In this document: positions 15,212 to 22,546 of the stretch, in pieces
Layout: the number at the start of each line of letters is the position of its first letter
How positions within the stretch are numbered: the stretch's first letter is position 1
NCBI GenBank assembly: GCA_009776955.1
Contig: WRMW01000001.1
Coordinates: 310,001 to 374,000 of the forward strand
DNA length: 64,000 nucleotides
Source: Clostridiales bacterium
GTDB taxonomy: Bacteria; Bacillota; Clostridia; Peptostreptococcales; Anaerovoracaceae
Reading direction: 5' to 3'
Position numbers and translations under genes: made by a program
The notes under the pieces: model-generated
What the model was told of the DNA's origin: nothing
The model's input: the letters and a program-made list of their open reading frames with translations, nothing else
Databases searched by the model: none

Positions 15212-17644
15212 CTAACTATCCGTTCCGCTCTCAGCCGAAAACTTCCTCACCAATATCACAGCCACCACAACCACTGCGGCCACCAATATTATCCAAAGCG
15301 GGAACCCGCCGCCACCGCCATTGTCCTCGGGCACTATAGGCGCCACAGGCGTCGCAGGGGAATCCGGCGTCACAGGCGCCGTTATGTCCACATACACCGC
15401 CGTGATGGTCGCGTCATGCTCCGGCATCACGAACACCGTCGACTCGTCATCCGCGTCGGCCAGCCTGCCCCCGCCGCTCACAAGCCTCCATTTGTCGAAC
15501 TTATGCTCGGAATCTGGAGCTTTGTCGGCCTTTATCGTCACAGCCTCGCCCGCCTTATGCTTGCCGCCGCCCGTGCCGTGCTCCACAGTCAGCACATACT
15601 CCTTGGCCGTAGGATGCACCACCGTCACTATCGCCGTATCATGCTTCTTGCTGTCGATCACGGAAGTTCCCTTTACCTCTAACTTCGTCGCCGTCTCGTT
15701 GTCCGCTATATGGAGGTTGCCGTGCTCGTCAATCTTCGTGCCGCTGACGCCGCCATTCACCGTCCATTTCACGTCCTGCGATGGGTTGTTCGCGCCCTTC
15801 ACCACATCCGTGAACTTCTGGTCGTCGCCCGCGTTAATCGTAACCGTATGAGGTGACACCGTCACGGAAGACACCGTCGCCTTGATATGCGTAACTGTCA
15901 CCTCGGCAGTGCCGCGCTTCGTAGTGTCCACGGTCGAAGTCGCCCTAACCGTCAGCTTCACGCCTTCTTTCTCCGCCTTAGCCACCGTCAGCACCCCCGA
16001 TGAGCTTATCGAAGTGCCTGCGCCGCCGCCTGTCACCGTCCAAGTCACTTTCTGCGATGGATGGTTCGTCCCCTTCACGGACGCGCTGAAATTCTTCGTG
16101 CTGCCGCTGTTCACCTTGGCCGTAGCCGGCGTCACCGTTACCGAAGTCACCGTCGGCGCAGGCGGCGGGGCTACGCTCACCGTCGCAATCGCCGTGCCCG
16201 ACACAGACGTATCATATGTAGATTCCGCCGTCACCGTCAGCCTTGTGCCGTCCGTCTCGGACGCAGCCACCGTCAGCAGCCCCGTCGTGCTTATCGACGT
16301 GCCGCCGCCACCGCCGGCCACCGTCCATGTCACGGTCTGCGGCGGGTTGTTGGTCCCCTCGACTGTCGCGCTGAACTGGTGTTCACCGCCTGCCCCTATC
16401 GTCACGGACGCCGGCTCCACCGTCACGCCCGTCACCGTAGGCGTCACTTCCGACTCATACACCGCAGTCGCTTCCACATTGGCGGCAGGCATCGTAAAGG
16501 TCGCCTCCGCGCTCGACGCGCTCGTCCCGCCAGTGAACGACACTTCTGGGTTCGTCTCCCATCCTACGAAATGCTGTCCCTCTGGCGCCTCGGCAGCCAC
16601 GATCCTGACCTCCGCGCCCTCAGCGTACTCGCCGCTGCCCGTGCCGCTGTTCACCGTTACCATAAAACTGCCAGGCTGCGGCCCCGTCACCTCGACCGCA
16701 AGCTTTATAAAGCCGGCGTTTGCGCCGCTGCTGTAGACCACGCCGCTGTCGCTCCCGCTGTTGCCCCAGACTTCGCTGCCCTCAGGCCAGGCTTTAAGGT
16801 CCTCCGTCGTGCCGGAGGTATATTCCGTATGGCCGGCACCGCTGTCCCAAGCGATAAGCGCCCCATCGCCCTTGACGTCAAGCGCCCCGGCCGATACCAC
16901 GTCGTTCTTGCTGCCGCTCACATTGCTGCCATAGCCAAAGACCGTTCCGCCGTTCACCACGACGCTGCCCTCGGCAACTACCGCCAGACCGCCGCCCGTA
17001 AGCTGCACCTTGCCGCCGTTCACCACGAACTTGCCGCCGCCCGAAAGCGTTATCAGCCCCTGGCCCGCGCCGGACGGGCTGCCGGAATACTCCGCGCCCC
17101 ACCTGACCGTCTTGCCCTCTGGTATCTCAATGGCAAGCGAGCCTGTAACGCCGCCCTTGCTGCCCGACACGCTCACCTCGTCGTTGTCCGCAAGCACGCT
17201 CTCAATCTGCGACTTGATACCCTCTGTGTCCTCGCCCGTGATGTCCACGATGAAGCTGCCGGTCGGCCCCTCAAAAGCCGTCCCCAAAAGCTGCGCCCCG
17301 TCCATGCCGCCCGAACCTCCGCCAAAGCCCGGCCCGTCGATCATCGGCTGCACGATAATTATGCAGACGATGGCGACCGCGGCCACCGCCACAACTACCC
17401 CTGACGCCCACTTCTTGCGACTGGTCTTGCCCTTTGCATTGCTGTCTTTCATTTTGAAACCCTCCTTAGAACTACCACTAGATACACTTTGCTTAACTAC
17501 CCTCTGCGACTCATCCGAACCCTGCGCCTGGCCTCCCTCGCACGCAATGGACGCAAGCATACGAGCCCTCGCCCGCTCCTTCGCGCCCTCGTCCGGAACA
17601 ATCCCGACCCTGTCCATTATCTCTTTCAGTTCTTTGTCGCTCAT
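15212..17644 (-). CDS. Membrane protein with cytoplasmic anti-sigma-like N terminus and Ig-like/InlB repeat ectodomain
   Basis: About 810 residues, encoded 53 bp after the ECF sigma gene on the same strand. Residues 1-85 are a soluble, charged N-terminal region (KELKEIMDRVGIVPDEGAKERARARML) ahead of a transmembrane helix (WASGVVVAVAAVAIVCIIIV). Outside follow a pectin-lyase-like stretch, a divergent InlB repeat (GSGEYAEGAEV...GQHFVGW), three BIG_2 Ig-like domains starting near VTGVTVEPASVTI, VTSVTVTPATAKV and VSSVTVSPHTVTI, a second InlB-like repeat (HKFDKWRLVSGGG), and a C-terminal transmembrane helix. The start MSDKEL at 17644 is chosen because the further TTG lies too close to AGAGG. Position and topology recall RsgI-type anti-sigma sensors; this role is inferred, since the N terminus does not match a family I can name. 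Confidence 0.68.
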   Translation of the reverse strand: MSDKELKEIMDRVGIVPDEGAKERARARMLASIACEGGQAQGSDESQRVVKQSVSSGSSKEGFKMKDSNAKGKTSRKKWASGVVVAVAAVAIVCIIIVQPMIDGPGFGGGSGGMDGAQLLGTAFEGPTGSFIVDITGEDTEGIKSQIESVLADNDEVSVSGSKGGVTGSLAIEIPEGKTVRWGAEYSGSPSGAGQGLITLSGGGKFVVNGGKVQLTGGGLAVVAEGSVVVNGGTVFGYGSNVSGSKNDVVSAGALDVKGDGALIAWDSGAGHTEYTSGTTEDLKAWPEGSEVWGNSGSDSGVVYSSGANAGFIKLAVEVTGPQPGSFMVTVNSGTGSGEYAEGAEVRIVAAEAPEGQHFVGWETNPEVSFTGGTSASSAEATFTMPAANVEATAVYESEVTPTVTGVTVEPASVTIGAGGEHQFSATVEGTNNPPQTVTWTVAGGGGGTSISTTGLLTVAASETDGTRLTVTAESTYDTSVSGTAIATVSVAPPPAPTVTSVTVTPATAKVNSGSTKNFSASVKGTNHPSQKVTWTVTGGGAGTSISSSGVLTVAKAEKEGVKLTVRATSTVDTTKRGTAEVTVTHIKATVSSVTVSPHTVTINAGDDQKFTDVVKGANNPSQDVKWTVNGGVSGTKIDEHGNLHIADNETATKLEVKGTSVIDSKKHDTAIVTVVHPTAKEYVLTVEHGTGGGKHKAGEAVTIKADKAPDSEHKFDKWRLVSGGGRLADADDESTVFVMPEHDATITAVYVDITAPVTPDSPATPVAPIVPEDNGGGGGFPLWIILVAAVVVVAVILVRKFSAESGTDS

Positions 17645-17697
17645 TTCAACCAATACCTCTGCGTCATACCCTATTAGATGCGCCTATAGCAAAAACC

Positions 17698-18189
17698 TCA
17701 CACATTTCCCTGAGAATTTTCTAAGTAATTTTTCAATAATTTTTTTGCGCGGGAAAGGATGGTTTCCGCATTTGTTTCGCTTATGCCCAGCAGCCTGGCC
17801 GTTTCCCTGCCGCTCAGCCCGCCGAAATACCGCAGCACCACCACGTCCTTCTGCCGCTCGTCAAGCCCCCCCATCGCCGCAAAAAGCTCCCTCGCCGCCT
17901 CGTTCGCCAGCACAGCCCCCTCGGTGCGCTCGCACGCAGGCACGTTCTCCGCCTCCTCTATGGGCGCCACGTACTGCCGCCCCCGAAAATACATCTTCAC
18001 CTCGTTTAGGGCGATGGCAAACAGCCACGTCGACACCGACGCCTCCCCCCGATACCGGTCCCAACCCTTCGCCGCCTTGTAGAAGACCTCCGACGCGACA
18101 TCCTCCGCGACGTGCACATCCCCCACGCGGTACAGCGCAAACCCGTACACCCGGTCGTAGTATTCGTCAAAAATCTCCCTTAGTTCCAC
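17698..18189 (-). CDS. ECF-type RNA polymerase sigma factor
   Basis: A 163-residue sigma-70 family member with only regions 2 and 4. Region 2 is visible as YDRVYGFALYRVGDVHVAEDVASEVFYKA and TWLFAIALNEV; region 4 has the helix-turn-helix LSGRETARLLGISETNAETILSRAKK. It should direct polymerase to a small regulon, probably including its own operon with the two surface proteins downstream. The start ATG at 18189 lies behind a 130-bp intergenic stretch with a TTGCGC/GCGCAA hairpin (18208-18225) in the leader; TATAGTAAAAT about 70 bp upstream could serve as a -10. Confidence 0.9.
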   Translation of the reverse strand: MELREIFDEYYDRVYGFALYRVGDVHVAEDVASEVFYKAAKGWDRYRGEASVSTWLFAIALNEVKMYFRGRQYVAPIEEAENVPACERTEGAVLANEAARELFAAMGGLDERQKDVVVLRYFGGLSGRETARLLGISETNAETILSRAKKLLKNYLENSQGNV

Positions 18190-18333
18190 GGCACCTCAAA
18201 CCAATTCTTGCGCATTCACGCGCAAACCACACTCTGCCCAATGTATCATTTTACTATAAATCCCCACATCGAAACCGCCCCACTTGCCAATTGTCAAAAA
18301 AACGTAATCGTTTTGTGAGGGAGAGGCCTACCC

Positions 18334-19656
18334 CTACCCCAACGCCATCCCTATCAACGCCCCCGCCACATCCGCAAGCGGGAGCGGTATATTGAGAATG
18401 TTGCCGTCAAGCGTGAGGTTCCTGGCGGAAAACCTTACCCTCAGCGGCGTGTCCTCCGCATAATTCTCCTGGTACGTTTTCAAGCCAGGGCTCTCCGTCT
18501 GCTTCCCCGACTTGACCTCAATAGGGACCACGATATTTTCGTGTTGGATAATGAAATCGACTTCGCGCCTCGGATGGAGCTTCGACCAGTACCGAGGCGG
18601 CAGGCGAAGGCCGGGCATAAGCGACTGGAGCACATAGTTTTCCGCAAGCGCCCCACGAAACTCGGTGAACAGGCGGTTCCCTTCCGCAAACGCCGACGGC
18701 GCAAGGCCGGACTTCGCACGCAGCAGCCCCACATCAAGCGCATAAAGCTTGAACGCCGATAAATCGTCATAAGCGGACAGCGGCAGGCCCGGCTTCTCTA
18801 TGCGGTAGGTCTTGTACGCAAGCCCCGCGCCGACAAGCCATTCGAGCGCGTCCTCGTACTCCCTGGCACGAGCGCCGCCTTTCGCCGCCCCATAGAGAAA
18901 CTTCTTGTTTTCGCGCGAAAGCTGCGAAGGTATCGAGTTCCAGATATGCGACGCCTTTAGCCTGTCCTTCTTCGCGGCGTGCTTTGAAAAATCGCGCTCA
19001 TAGGCGGCGAGTATCGCGTCCTGGATTATCTCCACACGGGAAATGTCCCTTTCACCCGCCCACGCTGCGACCGCCTCCGGCATCCCCCCGGTGATAAAGT
19101 ATATCTTCAGCTTTTCCATAAGAGGGTTGAAGAACGCATCTGGAACACTCTCGATACGCTCAATCCTGGCGATATAATCGGCAAGGTTTTCGTCGCCGTT
19201 TGCCACAAGAAACTCCTGGAACGTGAGCGGCCACATATTCAGAAAATCGACCTTTCCGACGGGGAAGGCCCCCTCGATTTTCGTGCCGAGAAGCGAGCCC
19301 GCGCAAGCGACATGGTATTGGGGCGCATTTTCGCAAAAATATTTCAGCGCGTTAAGCGCAGGGTTGCAATCCTGTATCTCGTCGAACACAATCAAGGTCT
19401 TTTCAGGGACTATCGGCCCCCCGCTGACCACCGAAAGGTTTTGCACTATGCGGTCCACATTCTTGGTGGTGTCGAAAAACTGGCACAGCTCCACCTGCTC
19501 ATCAAAGCTGAAATACGCCACGTTCCCATAGCTCAGCCTGCCAAATTCCTTCAACGCCCAAGTCTTTCCGACCTGGCGCGCACCCATCAAAATCAACGGC
19601 TTTCTATGCGGTGACCCTTTCCACTTCGCCAATTCATCTATAATCGCCCGTCGCAT
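18334..19656 (-). CDS. DUF4143-type AAA ATPase (copy 1)
   Basis: A 440-residue protein of the AAA_14 plus DUF4143 family. Walker A is MGARQVGKTW near the N terminus and Walker B is LIVFDEIQDCNPALNAL. The middle has GSLLGT and the C-terminal DUF4143 part ends with a nuclease-like pattern RREVDFIIQHENIVVPIEVKSG (E-VDF...P-EVKSG) seen in restriction-like folds. Function in the family is unsettled. The start MRRAII at 19656 is preceded by GGAGG at good spacing. It is a clear paralogue of the protein at 46962-48263. Repeats phased by 31-33 bp lie directly upstream. Confidence 0.87.
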   Translation of the reverse strand: MRRAIIDELAKWKGSPHRKPLILMGARQVGKTWALKEFGRLSYGNVAYFSFDEQVELCQFFDTTKNVDRIVQNLSVVSGGPIVPEKTLIVFDEIQDCNPALNALKYFCENAPQYHVACAGSLLGTKIEGAFPVGKVDFLNMWPLTFQEFLVANGDENLADYIARIERIESVPDAFFNPLMEKLKIYFITGGMPEAVAAWAGERDISRVEIIQDAILAAYERDFSKHAAKKDRLKASHIWNSIPSQLSRENKKFLYGAAKGGARAREYEDALEWLVGAGLAYKTYRIEKPGLPLSAYDDLSAFKLYALDVGLLRAKSGLAPSAFAEGNRLFTEFRGALAENYVLQSLMPGLRLPPRYWSKLHPRREVDFIIQHENIVVPIEVKSGKQTESPGLKTYQENYAEDTPLRVRFSARNLTLDGNILNIPLPLADVAGALIGMALG

Positions 19657-19686
19657 ATACCTACCCTCCATGCGACCACCATACAC

Positions 19687-19762
19687 CAAAAATCACATAA
19701 TTACAAGCATTTCCCCGCAAAAATTCACACATTTACACGCTTTTTCACCCCAAAAATCACAT
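19687..19762 (-). repeat. Phased repeats upstream of DUF4143 ATPase copy 1
   Basis: CAAAAATCACA at 19687, CAAAAATTCACA at 19718 and CAAAAATCACA at 19751, spaced 31 and 33 bp, i.e. three helical turns. Read on the coding strand the core is TGTGATTTTTG. They fill the gap between the lipoprotein gene 3' end and the ATPase ribosome site, so they may be an operator. Confidence 0.6.
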
Positions 19763-20760
19763 TATTCCCATACAAGCCCGCTGATATCTACCTCTATCAG
19801 GTACCTCGAATTGTGAAAATTGCCCTCCACCATATAGAATGTATGGTCATCTATGAAATTAATGTATGATAATTCGGGTGGTATGTTACGCGTCTTTATG
19901 GTATAGGTTACCAAAAGCTCTTGGCTTTCAACGCTATAAATGCTGACATCTTGAGAACGCACCGACAAGTCAAGCTCGCTATCATAATGCAAGCCCCGTG
20001 TTGAATCTACCACTGCGAAAATCGCCCCATCGGTAGAAAACCCTGAGTTATAAAAATGCCTATACTCCTTTGGCAAGTCAGGCAATATCACATCTGTTTC
20101 GTAAGTGTTGATACTTGTCCTTAGATAATCCGCATGGTCAGCATTCTTATCCAGTTTTCCTACCCCATATATATACTCCCAGAAAACTCCCCTGCTTAGC
20201 CAAGTTTCCCCATCGACGGAAAAGGAATGCGAAGAAAAGTCGGAAATATCAAAAACTCCGTCACCGAGCCGCCATTGCCCCATGCTTCTTTTATAAACAA
20301 ACCTATTCTCGTCTATTTTTTCATCAAACCACACATTCTCGTAGTTATCTTCTTCATCATTCCACCCCGATGGGTCCTCATGATATATCCCGCCTTCCAC
20401 AGCCAACCTCTTTTCCCCTGTTTGCTCATTCACGACAAAAAGGCTGCGCTCCTCCTCAAGTATATAAATGCTCTCCGTAAGATAATGCTTCGCCTCACGA
20501 TTATCCCAATTCCTGTCCGAAACCCGCTCATCCCGCCACTCTCTATACGCCCTGTTCTCGTCCGCAAGAAGATCGATAAGACGAACATTATCGTCCGCGA
20601 AAAGCATTTCCCTGCGTGCTTCGCTTGGCTCCGAAACGGACGGCGCCTCAACTTCCGGCGCTGCAACCTCCACAACTGGCGGCTCCGTCACCCCGTCGCA
20701 CCCCGCCAAAACCACCACACCCAAACACACGGCTACAGCTATCCCCAGCCCCCTAATCAT
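19762..20760 (-). CDS. Lipoprotein of unknown function
   Basis: I do not recognise the mature domain. The start at 20760 is chosen because CGGAG lies 8 bp upstream and gives a textbook lipoprotein signal peptide, MIRGLGIAVAVCLGVVVLAGC, with lipidation expected at C21. A short Pro/Glu/Val-rich linker follows, then about 290 residues of charged, beta-rich sequence with several WR, YEN and FVYKR elements, suggesting a beta-propeller-like or substrate-binding fold. Longer starts at 20793 or 20817 are possible; the latter would overlap the phosphofructokinase stop. It is exposed on the outer face of the membrane. Confidence 0.7.
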   Translation of the reverse strand: MIRGLGIAVAVCLGVVVLAGCDGVTEPPVVEVAAPEVEAPSVSEPSEARREMLFADDNVRLIDLLADENRAYREWRDERVSDRNWDNREAKHYLTESIYILEEERSLFVVNEQTGEKRLAVEGGIYHEDPSGWNDEEDNYENVWFDEKIDENRFVYKRSMGQWRLGDGVFDISDFSSHSFSVDGETWLSRGVFWEYIYGVGKLDKNADHADYLRTSINTYETDVILPDLPKEYRHFYNSGFSTDGAIFAVVDSTRGLHYDSELDLSVRSQDVSIYSVESQELLVTYTIKTRNIPPELSYINFIDDHTFYMVEGNFHNSRYLIEVDISGLVWE

Positions 20761-20806
20761 TCCCGAACTCCGTTTTCCGCCCAAACCTTTCATTCTTCTT
20801 TTCCGT

Positions 20807-22066
20807 TTACCCCACATCCCCCGGCCTCACCATCCGCCCGTGGTCAAACTGGAAGAACCGCGGCAGCCCGTCCACCATCTTTTCGCTGGCCTCGCGCCTT
20901 ACGAGCGGCCTGAGATACGTCATCATCTTATCGCCCACGTCCGTGCCGTTCTTCGTGATCCACGAGTCCGGCACCACCTTCTCCTTGTTCGCGATCTGGT
21001 CGAGCTCGCCCACGTCGTAGCGTATCAGGTAAGGCTCGTCGCTCACCCTCGCCAGCGTGACCATCACCCCCGACCGTCCGTTGACCGCCGCCTCGACCGC
21101 GCGATAACCGCATTGGTAGGACTCCTCCAAATCCGTCAGGCTCGCACAATGCGCCGCCGCCCGCTGCAAAGTGGAAAACTGTATAGCCCGCGTCTTGATC
21201 TTGGGAAAATCGTCTGAAAGATGCTTCTTTACAAGGTCCTCAAGCGCGTTCGCCACCCCGCCGAGCGTCTTGTGCCCGAACATGTCCTCGGCCGCGCCCG
21301 TCTCCGCCACATAGACGCCGTCCTTGAACCTCAGCCCCTCGGAGACCGCTATCACTATCTGATCGTCCTTCGCCATCACCGCTTTCACATCGCTTATAAA
21401 TTTTTCAGGGTCAAAGACCGTCTCTGGCAGGTAGATCAAGTGTGGCGCAGGCACCCCCGAATCCCGCGCGAGCGCCGCCGCCGCCGTCAGCCACCCCGCG
21501 TTGCGCCCCATTATCTCCACGATTGTGCAGGCCGGCACAGGGTAAACGCAGGTGTCGAGGTACAGCTCCGCGACGGACGTCCCCACATACCGCGCCGCGC
21601 TGCCAAACCCCGGCGTGTGGTCGGTCAGCTCCAAATCGTTGTCGATGGTCTTGGGAATGCCGACCGCCACGATGTCCTCGCCCGTCCGTTTCAGGTATTC
21701 CGACAGCTTGTGAACCGTGTCCATAGAATCATTGCCGCCGTTGAAAAAGAAATACTTTATGGAATAATCCTTCAATATTTCAACAATTTTTTTGTAAGTC
21801 TCCTCGTCCCCCGCCTTGATTTTGTAGCGTGACGAACCGAGCGCGTGAGCCGGGGTATGGATAAGCGTCTCAATGTCCTCGCTCGTCCGTATCTGCTCCG
21901 AGATATTGATAATCTTCCGATCCAAAAACCCCTGCATCCCGTTCACGGCGCCAAGCACATTGTCCACCTTCGTACTAGCCATCCCCCTCGCGATAGCCCC
22001 CGCAATAGACGCATTGATGGCCGACGACGGCCCCCCGCTCTGTGCAATAATCATATTTTTCTTCAT
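20807..22066 (-). CDS. pfp: Pyrophosphate-dependent 6-phosphofructokinase
   Basis: Phosphorylates fructose 6-phosphate with pyrophosphate in a reversible glycolytic step. The 419-residue protein has the PFK pattern IAQSGGPSSAINAS at the N terminus. The donor-site residues are diagnostic: GGND at 110-113 (Asp in place of the glycine of ATP enzymes) and PKTIDND at 138-144 with Lys in place of Gly. EIMGRNAGWL is the substrate-binding segment. AGGAGAG precedes the ATG. A 6-bp stem GGACTT/AAGTCC (22093-22108) lies in the leader. It fits with the transketolase gene upstream, both in central sugar metabolism. Confidence 0.92.
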   Translation of the reverse strand: MKKNMIIAQSGGPSSAINASIAGAIARGMASTKVDNVLGAVNGMQGFLDRKIINISEQIRTSEDIETLIHTPAHALGSSRYKIKAGDEETYKKIVEILKDYSIKYFFFNGGNDSMDTVHKLSEYLKRTGEDIVAVGIPKTIDNDLELTDHTPGFGSAARYVGTSVAELYLDTCVYPVPACTIVEIMGRNAGWLTAAAALARDSGVPAPHLIYLPETVFDPEKFISDVKAVMAKDDQIVIAVSEGLRFKDGVYVAETGAAEDMFGHKTLGGVANALEDLVKKHLSDDFPKIKTRAIQFSTLQRAAAHCASLTDLEESYQCGYRAVEAAVNGRSGVMVTLARVSDEPYLIRYDVGELDQIANKEKVVPDSWITKNGTDVGDKMMTYLRPLVRREASEKMVDGLPRFFQFDHGRMVRPGDVG

Positions 22067-22521
22067 ATCTGCTGCTCTCCTTCTTCTACTGAGGACTTGT
22101 CTAAGTCCAGTTCCACCTTAACGTTTCCAACTCACCTCTCCTGATGCTTGTCACCGTTCCAATATACCTACACCGCTCCGCTCTTAGCCCTTGCACAAAC
22201 GCCCAACAAGAAGCGTACTCCGGCAGTCCACACCTTTCGGGTCGCAAAGGCACACAATGCAGCGAGCCTCCACAGGAGTGCGCAATTCCACTGGGAGATG
22301 CCGTCGCAAATCAAACTGTCTGAGCCAGCGAGCGAAGCGAGTGCGGCGAGTTTTTGATTTGCAGGCAGATACCAGCATGGAATTTCTAGCTCCGAGGACT
22401 AGCGAGCGGAATTGCCGTGCCGTGCGACACTCCAACACCGATAGCTCCGCCGCACGCCATTCCACCCCTAAACAACCCCAAGCGCCGCCTCCGCCCATCA
22501 GCATTGTGCCTAAGCTCCGCC
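22067..22521. other. Intergenic region between transketolase and phosphofructokinase
   Basis: 455 bp with no credible gene. It holds the PFK leader, a long imperfect inverted repeat (22275-22433) and a short duplication of the 3' end of the transketolase gene (22477-22495). Open frames here are by-products of the repeat. Confidence 0.65.
22275..22433. repeat. Long imperfect inverted repeat / hairpin element
   Basis: Nested arms pair with each other: GGAGTG-CGCAATTCC (22275-22289) with GGAATTGC...CACTCC (22408-22433), and GCAAATCAAA (22306-22315) with TTTGATTTGC (22353-22362). Intervening bases also match partly (ATTCCACTGGGAGATGCC against GGCAGATACCAGCATGGAAT). The loop is the GC-rich stretch GAGCGAAGCGAGTGCGGCGAG. 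It could be a structured RNA or a miniature mobile repeat. Confidence 0.6.
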
Positions 22522-22546
22522 TCACAGCCCAAGCGCCGCCTCCGCC
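22477..22546. repeat. 19-bp direct repeat duplicating the transketolase 3' end
   Basis: CCCAAGCGCCGCCTCCGCC occurs at 22477-22495 and again at 22528-22546, where it encodes the C-terminal EAALGL of transketolase. The outer copy is non-coding and looks like a duplication scar. Confidence 0.6.

Noticed and set aside
14077-15339. Long plus-strand frame opposite the two surface-protein genes
   Set aside because: It is the complement of Gly- and Asp-Pro-rich repeats; composition alone keeps it open, there is no ribosome site and the product is low-complexity Ser/Pro.
22184-22525. 113-codon minus-strand frame between pfp and tkt
   Set aside because: It covers the inverted repeat, has no ribosome site and no family resemblance.
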